64,000 nt of DNA from Epiperipatus broadwayi. Lineage: Eukaryota > Onychophora > Udeonychophora > Euonychophora > Peripatidae. The stretch lies in assembly GCA_028023455.1 (NCBI GenBank), contig JAQFVV010000279.1, positions 310,001 through 374,000 of the forward strand, written 5' to 3'. Below, piece after piece: positions 12,435 to 25,327 of the stretch. Below the pieces are notes generated by a model. The model was not told where the DNA came from and did no database searches. It was given only the letters and a program-made list of their open reading frames with translations. How positions within the stretch are numbered: position 1 is the stretch's first letter; each line of letters starts with the position of its first letter. The position numbers and the translations under genes were made by a program.

Positions 12435-12701
12435 TTTACCTTTGCCAACACTGTACTGAAACACAATCCTATGGAGATTCCAGATAATTTCGTTGTAACT
12501 AAATAAATAAAAGAGGTTTGGCCAGTGGATTCTGATACAGAATCCTGGCACCTTTCAAATAAATTAAAACCCAATTTACTTGATCCCATTATTTTAGTGA
12601 ATACATTAGTTGAAAAGGTGTTGTGTGACCAGGAAAGATATTTGCATCCATTAAATCTTACTGAATTTTCAGACAAAAAAAATGTAATAGATAGGATGTA
12701 A
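12435..12701 (+). pseudogene. Unrecognised coding-like stretch with one stop
   Basis: Eighty-nine codons in one frame are broken by a single TAA at 12504-12506 and end at TAA 12699-12701. The translation is unlike the low-complexity peptides elsewhere: it contains HNPMEIPDNFVVTK before the stop and EVWPVDSDTESWHL and LCDQERYLHPLNLTEF after it. There is no ATG at its start and no clear acceptor site. I do not recognise the family. It could be a decayed transposon ORF, a processed pseudogene piece or chance. Confidence 0.3.
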
Positions 12702-12866
12702 TTTGGTCACTGAGTATGGGTAGTTAACTCGTAAAAACCCTAATAGAGCAGTGGACGTTACAATATGTTGAGTAATTAGTAACCACACATTAAAATATAA
12801 GTAATACATCTGTGAAATTTGTTAAAAATGCCAAACCACATGTACCAAAATTAGTTAATAACTGAA

Positions 12867-12891
12867 ATACAGGCTTATTATATACCTGTAT
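12867..12891 (+). other. Hairpin at the left end of palindromic element (copy at 12.9 kb)
   Basis: ATACAGG pairs with CCTGTAT across the loop CTTATTATATA, which is identical to that of the copy at 10.2 kb. The compensatory difference between the two copies supports a selected structure. Confidence 0.6.
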
Positions 12892-12996
12892 AATATATGT
12901 AATAAATAGGGTACATGAGCACAGACTTTCATACGACCCACCACTCACCATTCTATCTCATATCCCTGATACACTTGAACACGCATATATCAAAAA

Positions 12997-13061
12997 GATA
13001 AATAATCACCAATATTGGTATTTCATGCTAAAACAGCAATCATCAGTTGGTCCAGATTAGC
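12997..13061 (-). ncRNA. Hammerhead ribozyme motif, core intact
   Basis: Minus strand: stem I UAAUC/GAUUA and CCAA/UUGG, core CUGAUGA at 13040-13046, stem II UGCU-GUUUU-AGCA closed by a U-U mismatch, GAAA, then stem III AU-ACCA-AU and predicted cleavage after A. The conserved core is complete, but the usual G10.1-C11.1 pair at the base of stem II is lost, so activity may be weak. Confidence 0.65.
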
Positions 13062-13200
13062 ATCTCCACACATATATGCATATTTTCAATTGGATGGATG
13101 ATTGAAGAGTTGGAGTGTGGAGTGGATTGAAGCCTGTCCATTAAAGTATGAATATTATCTATCTTAATATATATCTGAGCACTTGTTGCATATATATGTG

Positions 13201-13267
13201 ATGATAATCTGGACTAACTGGTGATTGCTGGTTTAGCATGAAATATGAATATTGGTGATTATTTATC
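13201..13267 (+). ncRNA. Hammerhead ribozyme motif, degenerate
   Basis: Plus strand partner of the copy at 12997-13061. The core reads CUGGUGA (13218-13224), so the conserved A6 is G. Stem II UGCUGGUUUAGCA, GAAA and the stem I pairing are kept. Probably inactive. Confidence 0.55.
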
Positions 13268-14383
13268 TTTTCAACATATATGTGTTCAAGTGTATCAGTG
13301 ATATGAGATAGAATGGTGAGTGGTGGGTCGTGTGAAAGTCTGTGCTCATATACCCTATATATTACAAAATTAGTTAATAAAAATCCATTAAAACATATAA
13401 ATGAATAAATAGCGAAACACCTGGTGCATAAAAAAAGCAATAGATTACTCATCACTACATACATTTTATTCTGGAATTGAAAACGTATAAGGGATTATTG
13501 GGTTATAACATGACCCTTACATGCATCAATACATTTTATAATAATGAAGTAGTTATTGATTTTGTTTCGCTATAGATAAATATTTATTTACAATGTTGTA
13601 TGTGGTTGATGAATTCACTCTTGTTATATATGTTAAGAAAGTTTCTTGTTTCATGAGAGTTTCCTGGCAACACATTCTACAATTAACAAAAAACTTTGTA
13701 TTTATTAATGCTATAAATTAGATTTCTTTTTTAGCACTGAATTTTTAGTTTTGAAAATATGAAAAATTAATATATTCATAACTATATTTAGAATAATTTA
13801 TTTAAAGTTATTTTTTTTAATTCATCAATTATATTTCTATCATCAACTCCCTTGGTTGAGTGACAGACTTATTAAAATATTCACTAATACAATTTATATT
13901 CAAAAATATCTAACTACTTGGTAATTAACTTTAAACTTAGATAAAAGGTGAAACAATCAATTTTAATTGATATAGAGACTTAACGAATGAAAACCAATTT
14001 TTATAATTAAAAATTGTTGCGCTGTTGAAAGCTATATTAATAAATGCTAAGTTTAAATATTTTATTTTCATTATTTTATTGATTCAAAATATTCATAATT
14101 AATGTCAATTAAAAATAAATTTGTAAATTGATTAATATAATTTTTTTAAGTATTATTACTTCTTTTTTTACTTTGTTTTTTTTTAATTAAAAGTAAGTTG
14201 AATTTATCATAATTTGGGTCCTTTATGAACTCTAAAGAAACATTCCTTTTTCTTAGATTATAATAACTTTTCTATTAAATAATTACGACCTTATAGTGAG
14301 AGTTAACTAAACTGCCCATGCAAGGAATTTCTCTATAACGGTGCAGATATATCGTTCATTTAGTGAAAAAGTATTTAAGTCTT

Positions 14384-14480
14384 GCATCGGTGGTCGAGAG
14401 GTCAGCGCGACTACCTTGCACTTGCAGGCAGTTGCCCGGGTTGCGGGTTCGTGTCCCGGCCGATGCTATGACACTTAAAA
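14384..14480 (+). repeat. tRNA-derived SINE, nearly complete tRNA-like head
   Basis: The first 84 nt fold like a tRNA. Acceptor strands GCATCGG (14384-14390) and CCGATGC pair perfectly over 7 bp. A D-arm GTCG/CGAC holds an A-box-like TGGTCGAGAGG, and the T-arm has B box GGTTCGTGTCC with one stem mismatch. A short tail ATGACACTT and an A run follow. Related copies with the same tail lie at 31103 and, inverted, at 44785. The tail and the family membership argue for a SINE, not a working tRNA gene. AAAAAGTATNTA occurs on both sides and is a possible target-site duplication. Confidence 0.75.
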
Positions 14481-14660
14481 AAAGTATATATTTCTGCTAT
14501 GGATAATGTCTAGTTTAATAAATGATGAGTAAAAGTTATTAATATATTCCCATAAAGTAGTTTGTATCAAAGTTGTAAAGAACAAAATTTGAAACCTGTC
14601 AATTAAACTATAGAAATTTGCTATCCATATATATATACAAAAAATTGAAGATATGAGTGA

Positions 14661-14727
14661 TTGTAATCTAGGACAACTGATGAGCACCAGTTCAGCATGA
14701 AATGCTTAACTTTGGGATTATTGATCG
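14661..14727 (+). ncRNA. Hammerhead ribozyme motif, decayed stem II
   Basis: Core CTGATGA at 14677-14683 and GAAA at 14699-14702 are present with the downstream element sequence TTTGGGATTATTGATCG. Stem II (GCACCAGTTCAGCAT) no longer pairs well, so this is a relic of the family. The upstream flank (CTGTCAATTAAACTATAG) resembles that of the copy at 13201. Confidence 0.55.
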
Positions 14728-15514
14728 TTTTCATACTTCTTTGATCATATGTTTCAATAATGGGTGATGAAATAGACGATTGAAATATATTTAAACATAT
14801 ATAGTATGAAGTTAAGTTTAAATATTTGCAAAAAAATAATGTGTATATGAGCTGGATTACTTGAAAAAGTATATGTTTTTAATGAATTTGATATGTGTGA
14901 AAGATTGGTTTGACTTCTGGGCTGAAGCTAAAAGGGAAATATGCACGGATAAAAACGTTTAACTAATTATGTTTGTTTTGTTATGTTAGTTGTCCTGCTG
15001 TAAAGATCATGTGACTTTTGAACAGCTAAATAGAACAGATACAATCAGTTGACTATGTTTTTTTTTTTAAAAAATCTATATGCTAACTTTCTTATATGCA
15101 GTATTTTATATATTTTTGTCTGAAAGCTTATGATGGTAACAGTTTAATTGATGTTTTATTTTCAGCTATTTCCATCATCTGTTTTAATTATTATTATTTT
15201 AATAAATAATCCAAACTTTATGTGACTTAATATTTAATATGGAATTATTTCCATTTCAGCTGCAGAAATAAGTTTGTTGTTAATTGAAAGGATACTTTTT
15301 GATTCCTCTTGGAAGTCTTAAAGGCACTGAGCAGGGCAAATTCCTATTATCTACTCCATACGGTCTTGTTGTTGCAGTTGTTATTACTATGTGATTATTC
15401 ATATAGTATATGAAAATTGATAAGCTGTTCACCAACATGCGTTTAAATTCAAAAAAGACCACAGTCTTTCTTTTCAGTTGCCTAATAAGACAGAATAAAT
15501 GTGGGAGTCGATAT

Positions 15515-15520
<6 letters not shown>

Positions 15521-15555
<35 letters not shown>

Positions 15556-15564
15556 GTGAGATAT

Positions 15565-15596
<32 letters not shown>

Positions 15597-15597
15597 A
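15521..15597. repeat. (AT)n runs within a short tandem duplication
   Basis: The unit GAGATATTTTTCTAATATAT with its (AT)n run and ATAATTGTGAG occurs twice, the second copy with a shorter AT run. Confidence 0.7.
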
Positions 15598-15739
15598 TTG
15601 TGAGAGACAAAAATAAATCATGGCCTTTATTCCCAGAAGGATGTAAAGTTATTAATCAATGCAGCAATTGATGGCTATTGGTAGAGAGTGCTATGAACCC
15701 TCTGATTGTGGACCCAGGCTACCATTTAATGACAACTTT

Positions 15740-17478
15740 TTATTTAGGCATTTACAACTGCAGATCACTTTCAAATAAAGGAAGATTTCAAGAATTGGAA
15801 AAAAGACTGTCTTATATTAAATGGGACAGTATTTGACTTTGTGGAAGAGGTAATTGTTTTAAAAAGTGGATATGTATTTTATAACAAAGGTATAAATATT
15901 GGAAGTACAAATGGAGTAGGACTCATTATAAATAAAAAAAATGGAATAGCAATATTATGGAGATTGTTGATGTATTGGACAGAGTGGCAAGATTAGTCAT
16001 TCAATTTAATATCGGATACCAAATGTAGAATTCAGATTTATGCACCAACAAGTTCTCATAGTGATGAAGTAGTAGAAGATATGGATGTACAAAATACTTT
16101 TGATCAGAATAAACAACACTTTAAAATTGTTATGATAGACTTTAATGCTTGAATTGATAACAAATGAAAGATGAAATGGCTGTTGGTAAATTTGGTTATG
16201 GTAATAGGAATGAGAGAGAACATAGAGTTATGGAGTTTGCAGAGAAAGAAAAACTTTTATATTTTGAATTCTTATGTTGGAAAAAATGTTAAAAGGAAAT
16301 GGATATGCATAGTATCTAAATGAGGGGTCAGCACAATTAAATTATATTTTGACTAACCTAAAGTACATACTTCATGATTGTAATGTCCTTTATAAATTCA
16401 ACACAGAAAGTGATCATCAATTAATAAGATGTGTTAATGCAAAATTAGAGAGACAAAAATGGTTAATAAAAACAATATTTACAGTTGATGTTTCTTATCT
16501 TCAGAAACATTCTAATGAATTTAAATTAAAACTTGCAAATCATTTTCAAATATTAGTAGATTTGGAACATGGTTCAGATTTGAATGAAATTAATAGGAAA
16601 ATAACTAAACTGCAACAAAGATAGCTGATAGAAATAAGCAACAACTGACCAATAATGAAGAGTGATAATGACATAAATAATTGTGAACCTAGCAAACTGT
16701 AGAAGAGAATAAAAGTCCTAACAGTCTAACACAACATTTTGGTATCGGTATGCAATTTATATCTGCCAGAAAAATAAAAGATGGAACTATTACTAAAACA
16801 AGAGATGACAACATAAAATGAATAGAAAAGTTATATCAAGAATTATATATTAATAAAAAATAAGTAACTCCTAAATCTATTATATCTTCTGCATTACCAA
16901 GGATTTTAAATGAAGAAGTGAAACCTGCAATGATGGAATTATGATCAATATATTAAAAGAAGCAAATGAAGAAATGAAAAAATTTGGGCAAAATGATACA
17001 CCAAAATGTCTAAATGATAAAGATGTATCAGATGATTGGAAAATGCAATATTAATATTGAAAAAATGTGCTAAAGAAGATATTACAAATTGCAGACTTAT
17101 CAGTCTTTTATCAGTTTAATACCACTTTTTACCAAGGTAATTAAATTTGTCTACAGAAAAATTTGGATTTCAACCAACCAAAAGAACAATCTAGATTTAA
17201 ATGTGGTTTTATTACAATATATCATATCCAAGAATTAAGAGAAGTTATAGAAATGACCAATGAATATAAGTGGTCAATGTGCTTGAGATTTGAGATTATG
17301 AAAAGACATTTAATTCTATAAGCAATTCTTCAGTGATTAAAACATTGGATCATCAAGGTATAGACCCAGAAAATTATCATATTCTGAAGAAAATTCATAA
17401 AAATGGAACAGCAACAATTAGATTACATAATGATAGTAGCAAAATTAACATTGAAAATGCTGTAAGAAAAGGGTGCTA
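15740..17478 (+). pseudogene. Decayed RTE-like LINE, endonuclease and N-terminal RT
   Basis: Many stops and frameshifts interrupt an AP-type endonuclease followed by reverse transcriptase. Readable pieces are IYNCRSLSNKGRFQELEK near 15750 (endonuclease start), ESDHQLIRC near 16400 (the conserved Ser-Asp-His of the endonuclease end), PRILNEEV near 16900, and LRREVIE- and DHQGIDP-like segments near 17240 and 17350. It stops near motif B at about 17470. The overlap with the minus-strand LINE at 128-1886 shows they belong to the same or sister families; this copy has the 5' half that the other lacks. It is 3'-truncated and much older. Confidence 0.75.
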
Positions 17479-17499
17479 AGAAAAAAAATAAAAGATAAA

Positions 17500-19050
17500 A
17501 AATAAATAAATTATAATTTATTCAGAATACAAAAGAAGTATATATATATACGTGTGTATGTGTATGTATGAATATTATTTGTAGGATGTTAAGAAAGATG
17601 CTATTCTTCTGCATTGTCAGATCTATAAGAAACAGTCTTCTGTATTTGAACTCTTATATGAACTTGAGCTTAAAATGAAAGAGGTCCTCTTTCATTTCAA
17701 TAAATGCCAAGAAAAGTGCTACTACAGTTTTCAGGAGAAAACTTTTTTAGCCTCATGGGAATTGTTAATTAGTAATAATTAATAGTTTCCTGGACACATT
17801 CAAGGATATATTCCTAATTTCCATTTCTTATCAAAATAAAAATCTATGAAAAATACTTTCAACATATACAATTTTCTGGAAACAACTAATTATTATTTAC
17901 AAGATGCCAAGAAAGTTTTTATTCTTTTATTATGCGCTTATATACAATAGCTCTCTGCATTTAAATTCCCCTATTTCCTCAATAAATCCCAATGAAAAAG
18001 CTATTATAAGTTAATGAAGAAAACTTACTTAGCCTCAGGAAGATTGCCAATTAGAATAAATTGATAGTTTCCAAGCAACAACAAAAAATGTTATTTATAT
18101 TTATATGCATACAATCACTTAATTTGCATTCTTTATTAACAAAAATTCAAGAAACATATAAATTCAGCATATATATGAGGAAGTATCCAAAAATAATAGG
18201 AATTATTTTTTAGTAGCCTCATCTAATAAAGTACCTGCATCTGCTTCTAGAAATCCTTTGGGGGAACCCTTATGCATTAGTCACCCAAATGAGACCATTG
18301 CATAAAATCATGGTCACACAAAATACTTTTTTTTTTTTGTAAAATGAGTTTCACATATTGGTCCATTTTTGTAAAAGCTGAAAACTTGGAACCATGTAAA
18401 ATTCTGTTTTCTTTCAAGACCTTATAAACAAATTGCTCTAGAAAAATACAAATCTAGGTGTGATTTAATAGAAGTGTTAAAAATGTATTGCATCCAAAAA
18501 AAGCATGGTGAATGAAGTCACATGCCAATATGATGTTGTTGTTTTTTAGAAAGCAAATTGTAATTGTTCATTCAGATTTTTGTTATAACAATCAGGCAAA
18601 ATAAAACCTACAATTTCTGAAGCTTTTACATGGTGTAGCAAAATATAAATGTCCTGTTTTGTGGTAAAGTGAGGGATTCATATTTCATTATGGCAGCATC
18701 ACTAGTACTTAAAGCTGGAGGGTAAACAGTTCTCAATTAAGTTCATCATGCTCCGAGTTATCCATTAGCCATATTCACTTGATTTTTCTCTGTGTGACTT
18801 TTTAGTCTCTTGAAAAAAAAGTCTTATTTTTTATAGACTTAGAAGTGATGATGAAAAAAATGATGGAGGTATTGAAACAATATTCTTTTAAAAACAAATG
18901 TTTTCGAACTATTTCAGAAAATGAAAAAAAAAACATATTTAGAGTTATGCATTGCATTAAGTAGATTATACTTTACAATGATTCAATTTACTACAACTTG
19001 AAATAAATATATATTTTTTATTACAAAATTCTGCTTTTATTTGGATCCCC
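17500..19050. other. Spacer with an internal diverged duplication
   Basis: The pieces at about 17580-17760 and 17900-18050 (ATTCTT, CTATTC, TTTCCTCAATAAATCCCAATG, GCTACTAC/GCTATTAT) look like diverged tandem copies. No coding potential was recognised. Confidence 0.35.
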
Positions 19051-19057
19051 CTAGTAT

Positions 19058-19335
19058 ATGTCATCATTTTCAACTATGACCAATTTACTTCAAGATAACA
19101 ATTTTTCCAAGTTCAGTTTATTATCTCTTATCTCTAGATTCTCTCCTTCACATTACCTTAGCATACTTTGTCATTTCATCCATCCATCTCGCATGAGGTT
19201 TCTTTTTAGATCTTTCAGAATCAATTGGAATTCATTTTAAGATTTCAAGTAGCAATCTATTATTATCTCTTTTAGCAATATCTCCATCCCAATTTCACTT
19301 CATTACTTAATTTCTTCAATGAGGTCAATAACATA
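19058..19335 (-). pseudogene. RTE-like LINE 3'-end fragment
   Basis: This matches the 3' end of the LINE at 128-400 in the same orientation, including the complement of the C-terminal codons (TTTCATCCATCCATCTCGCA) and the 3' tail. Only the last 280 bp or so remain. Confidence 0.75.
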
Positions 19336-19339
19336 TTAT

Positions 19340-20879
<1,540 letters not shown>

Positions 20880-21881
20880 TAAATTTATCATACAACGCAA
20901 TAGTAATGTCTATGACATTAGATTAAAGGTGCTAAAAAAAATGAACAATTTTTATCAAGCTAGGTATTTTTTAAGTATCTGAGACATTGACAATCTATAC
21001 AACTATCTAATATTAATCAGTAAATGAAAAACTAATTAATTTTAATTATAAGACAAAGCAAGAATGGAGAAGTATTTAAACCTTTCAATCCAGCTATTGG
21101 TTATTTTAGAAAGTCATGCCTTCTTCATCGTTATTTTGGGAAATTTGTCAATTATTTTTTATTCTTTACAGGCCTATTTAAAGATTATTTTATCTGGATA
21201 TATTGCTTCCTTAAAATTCTTTTCTAGTTATTATTTAGTTTTACTTGATCATTTTCTTTGTTCATTGATAAAATTTAATAAATAGTGTGAAGTTCTTTAA
21301 TTGCTTGTATTACTTAAATATGTATTTCAATTTTATAGATTCTTTTTTTAAGAGTGCTTATATATATATATATATTGTGCCATTACTTTTCGTATCTAAA
21401 AGTTTGTAGGCAAAGAATCAAAAATTTTAATTACAGCTGGAATCATATCATATGAAGGCGCCACTAGGAAAAGAACATAGAGCCACGAAATTAGAAGAAT
21501 CTTATATTCGTGGCTGTTAATTTTTATACGTATGACAAATCCAGCTAACTTCCCCTTTGTAATCCCATTTTTAATATGCATGTATACGCGATGATCATAT
21601 GTTTTATTATCACATACAAGCACTAAAGGAACACCAAGTACACTTAAATATGTTTAAAATAATAATATGCTTTATTTTAATTTTTACTTTTCTTTTATTC
21701 AAGACTATTGATAGAACAAATCCTTAATAATTCCCCTTCTGCCTTCCTCTTTTGTATAAACTTAACATGACTAACATTATCTTTCTTTTATATATATAAT
21801 AAAAAACAAAACAAACAAAGGTGAAGAGTAATATGTATTTTTTGTTCTCGAAGGAACATGCACTTTTACTTATATATATAA

Positions 21882-21973
21882 GAGTCCCAGACTGGTCCGA
21901 ATCGTGACCGGTACAGAGGCTAAGCAGCTTACTATTAGGAGCAAGTTATTACACTAACCACTGCCCTCTCTTT
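21882..21973 (-). repeat. tRNA-derived SINE-like segment inside the left LTR
   Basis: On the minus strand GGGCAGTGGTTAGTG resembles an A box and GATTCGGACC a B box about 55 nt later. The same segment lies at the matching place in the right LTR (27100-27190). It was therefore present before the element transposed and is now part of the LTR. Confidence 0.5.
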
Positions 21974-22837
21974 CAATATTTATTCAACCCTTAAACTTTT
22001 CATTTATGCTTTCTTAAATCATTTTTACATTCTATTTCGATAACAATTTCTGGGATTCATTCATGGGATTATTATTATTTTTAACGTCCCCCTATAGTCT
22101 TGAATTTCGTCAAAAGTTATTTGAAGACCCTCCATAAAGAAAAAAAAACACAAATATAAATAAATTACATATTTTAAATAAAACTAATTGGGCAATGCAA
22201 ACATAAGCATTATATATATATATAACAAAAAACACTTCTATTGTCACAACTTATAGTTCATGGCTGACTAAATACAATCCAAATTAGATATGTTTTTAAG
22301 TTCAGCAGCTATAGTTTAATCGAAAAGCAAAGTTTATATTACCCTGATCGATCAGTGTCCATACACATTCCTTGGGATCCGTTGGGAGTTTATTCACAGT
22401 AACAAATTTTGTTCTCCAGCTAGCTTCACTTTCTCTTAGGTGGCCTTGTTCCATGAGGTGGTTTTCCAGTGTGATGAAAATTTAGGAATCGGCCAGTGTC
22501 CCGACTGGGGACAGATTTTAGTTGTTTAGCCTTCTAACATTTTATTTTCACTCTATAATAGTTCTTTTCTTTTATTAAAAAAAAGCTAATAAACTAACAA
22601 TAGGTTTGTCTCTGTATTTATAGTCCTTTTTCCATTGTCTTTTTATCTGATCACGTTCCCAGCCAGTGATTGCATTTCTTTAATTTTTTTAGTTTTTAAC
22701 ACTTTCCAACTAGAAGCCACAACAATATAATTAATTACAATTCTTTTCGCCCTCCCCTCCCTTCAGATTAAAAAATGAAATTAAAATTGTTTTCCAAAAA
22801 GAAAAAAAAAATTTTATTATTATTATTATTATTATAC

Positions 22838-23956
22838 AAAATTAACAAAGCGTATGACACACTTGAACGAGAAGCTATAAAGATACACAGAAATTACTAT
22901 ATGCTAAGTGCTTTCGAGGCCTTTTGCCTCATATTCATAGCGGTACTGTGAGCTGCAGAATAAGGAAATAGGGCAAGGAAACAAAGCAGTATGCAAAGCG
23001 TATGCAAATGAACCATACTCCAATGTTTAGAGACGTCAAAGCAGGTATCTCATCTATTGATGGAGTTATTATTGCCATTAATAAAGTATGCTTCTCTGAT
23101 TTTCCGTTTGATGTCATTTTTTTCAATACAGACTATTTTAGGGCTGGAGGGTTCAAACACATGTCCTGTCTCCTTGGAATGCTCTAAAAATGTTGATGAA
23201 TTATCATTGTTTTTTCATAGCTTTATTATATGTATATCTGTGTTGTGCTGTCCTGTTGATTATGCTTGCTCTGGTTTCTCCAAAATAAATGGCCCGGCAA
23301 CCAGGTTGTGGGCATGATATGCTGTAAATGACATGGGGAGTCTGAGAAGGTACAATTTTGTCCTTAGAGTTATTGATTAGACGATTAGTGCATGGGGGTG
23401 TATGAAAACTAATTTTAAATTTGTAGGACAAAATCTTGATTAATTGATAGGAGATTTTAGGTATGTGGGGAAGAGTAATATATGGAAGTTTAATATTGTT
23501 TTTATTGTCTGTGATTTTCCTATAAAATTGTTTGATCTTATTGTTAATAGTGTTGAGTTTATAGCCTGCTTGTAATAGGTCTTTGGTGTAAAGATATATA
23601 TTATTCTTTCTATCTGCTTCAAACTTGCACAGCTGCATATTTCTATATAAAAATGCTTGCAGGCCTGCCAATTTGTGAGAGCTTGGAGAGTTGGAGTGTG
23701 GGTGTATAAAGCCTCTGATTTCAAAGGGCTTTATTATCATTGAATAATTTATAATTCTTTCATCACGTGTTAACCGAAGGTCAAGGTAATTTAGACTTTG
23801 GAATGCATCTCCTGCTGTGGAATTGATAGTTAGATTAGTGTTATGTGCTAACTCTTGTGTAATACTATTTATAGTGTGCTGGTTGGCTAAAATAAATATA
23901 TCATCTATGTACCACATGTATATAGTGTGAGGGCAGTCAGCTTGATATTTGGACAC
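22838..23956 (-). pseudogene. Penelope-like element, copy A (RT C-terminus and GIY-YIG)
   Basis: The 250-residue frame at 23204-23956 starts inside the RT domain with motif C WYIDDIFIL near residue 16, runs through the thumb region (KLAGLQAFLYRNMQLCKFEAD, LPHIPKISYQLIK) and reaches a GIY-YIG endonuclease (AIYFGETRASIINRT near 213). A frameshift near 23207 separates the rest of that domain (SSTFLEHSKKTGHVF and EKNDIK-like), which ends at a TGA at 23050-23052. The 3' untranslated part runs to about 22838 and carries a three-stem motif at 22896-22942. PLE proteins prime reverse transcription at nicked ends; GIY-YIG is their usual nuclease. The copy is 5'-truncated and head-to-head with copy B. 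Confidence 0.88.
22896..22942 (-). ncRNA. Hammerhead-like three-stem motif of PLE, copy A
   Basis: Minus strand: CUAU...AUAG outer stem, GAAUAUGA in place of CUGAUGA, stem GAGGC-AAAAG-GCCUC, then GAAA and a third short hairpin around CUUAG. The order of stems and the GAAA box fit a hammerhead, but the first core box is diverged, so cleavage is doubtful. It sits at the 3' end of the PLE, where PLE hammerheads are known to lie. Confidence 0.4.
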
Positions 23957-25025
23957 GATTAGCCAACCATCACACTATAAATAGTATTACACAAGAGTTA
24001 GCACATAACCCTAATCTAACTATCAATTCCACAGCAGAAGATGCATTCCAAAGTCTAAATTACCTCGACCTTCAGTTAACACGTGATGAGAGAATTATAA
24101 ATTATTCAATGATAATAAAGCCCTTTGAAATCAGAGGCTTTATACACCCTTACTCCAACTCTCCAAGATCTCACAAATTGGCCAGCCTGCAAGCATTTTT
24201 ATATAGAAATATGCAGCTGTGCAAGTTTGAAGCGGATAGAAAGAATAATATATATCTTTAGACAAAAGACCTACTAGAAGCAGGCTATAAACTCAACACT
24301 ATTAACAATAAAATCAAACAATTTTATAGGAAAATCACAGACAATAAAAACAATATTAAACTTCCATATATTACTCTTCCTCACATACCTAAATTCTCCT
24401 ATCAATTAATCAAGGTTTTGTCCAACAAATTTAAAATTAGTTTTCATACACCCCCATGCACTAATCATCTAATCAATAACTCTAAGGACAAAATTGAACC
24501 TTCTCAGACTCCCCATGTTGTTTACAGCATATCATGCCCACAACCTGGTTTCTGGGCCATTTATTTTGGAGAAACCAAAGCGGCATAATCAACAGGACAG
24601 CACAACACAGATATACATATAATAGAGCTATGAAAAACAATGATAATTCATCAACATTTTTAGAGCATTCCAAGAAGACAGGACATGTGTTTGAACCCTC
24701 CAGCTTTAAAATAGTCTGTATTGAGAAAAACGACATCAAACAGAAAATCAGAGAAGCATACTTTATTAATGGCAATAATAACTCCATCAATAGATGAGAT
24801 ACCTGCTTTGAAAAACTCTAAACATTGGACTATCTAGTTCATTTGCATACACTTTGCATACTGCTTTGTTTTCTTGCCCTATTTCCTCATTTTGCAGATC
24901 ACAGTACTGCTATGAATATGAGGCAAAAGGCCTCGAAAGCGCTTAGCGTATAGTAATTTCTGTGTATCTTTATAGCTTTCATTCAAGTGTGTCATACACT
25001 TTGTTAATTTTGTATATTAAATTAT
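23957..25025 (+). pseudogene. Penelope-like element, copy B (inverted partner)
   Basis: From about 23962 this is the inverse of copy A: HHTINSITQELAHN through thumb and GIY-YIG (IYFGET) to the end of the domain (SSTFLEHSKKTGHVFEPSSF, EKNDIKQKIREAYFI) with stop TGA at 24795-24797. It has an in-frame TAG at 24259-24261 and a frameshift near 24583. Its 5' end lies about 20 codons downstream of where copy A starts, so the two truncated copies meet head to head. The 3' region to about 25025 contains the three-stem motif and CATTCAAGTGTGTCATAC. Confidence 0.86.
24909..24954 (+). ncRNA. Hammerhead-like three-stem motif of PLE, copy B
   Basis: CUAU/AUAG outer stem, GAAUAUGA box, stem GAGGC-AAAAG-GCCUC, GAAA, hairpin GCGC-UUA-GCGU. 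Compared with the copy at 62994 (GUGC-UUA-GCAU), one pair of the last hairpin differs in a compensatory way. The first box is not canonical. Confidence 0.42.
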
Positions 25026-25327
25026 CGAGTGAGAAGTTTTAAAATCCTTAATATTTTATTATTATTATTATTTTTTTAATATCACTTTCGATGTAATCTC
25101 TCAATCCAATTAAAAACACCACTAATCTACCATTTTGCCTTTTTTTTTTTTTCTGTTTTTTTTTTTAAATCCCAATAAAAAAAAAAAACTAATAAATACT
25201 ACCAAAAAACTTTCTATATACACAGCTTTTATTTCTTATTTTATGTCTAGTATAAATATGTGTAGATACATAATTTACATACACAGAAAATATAACATGA
25301 GCTGCTCAAAATTATCGGCTCATTGCA

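Larger units (their letters stand above)
12899..13364. mobile_element. Palindromic element carrying two inverted hammerhead motifs
   Basis: The outer arms match those of the element at 10248-10415: ATAGGGTACATGAGCACAG on the left and CTGTGCTCATATACCCTAT on the right, then TGATACACTTGAACAC mirrored as GTGTTCAAGTGTATCA. Inside these, each arm contains a hammerhead-like unit, minus strand at 12997-13061 and plus strand at 13201-13267. The centre (about 13062-13200) is not palindromic and includes GAGTTGGAGTGTGGAGTGGA, a motif also found at about 35980 near another hammerhead copy. There is no ORF. It may be a non-autonomous DNA element, or an inverted dimer of a retroelement terminal repeat. Confidence 0.75.
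21376..25327 (-). mobile_element. Left (3') LTR of a gag-only LTR retrotransposon, interrupted by PLEs
   Basis: The segments 21376-22837 and 25026-25327 align end to end with the right LTR at 26552-28437. The LTR begins (minus strand) TGCAATGAGC right after a polypurine tract and should end in CCCAACA, but the last 45 bp or so are replaced by an (AT)n run at 21360. The interruption at about 22838-25025 is the PLE pair described separately. The intact right LTR gives the empty site. Confidence 0.8.

Noticed and set aside
14384-14467. Functional tRNA gene
   Set aside because: One T-stem mismatch, an irregular anticodon arm and a SINE-like tail shared with two other copies argue for a SINE.
24482-24790. 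102-codon minus-strand frame
   Set aside because: It is the antisense shadow of PLE copy B.
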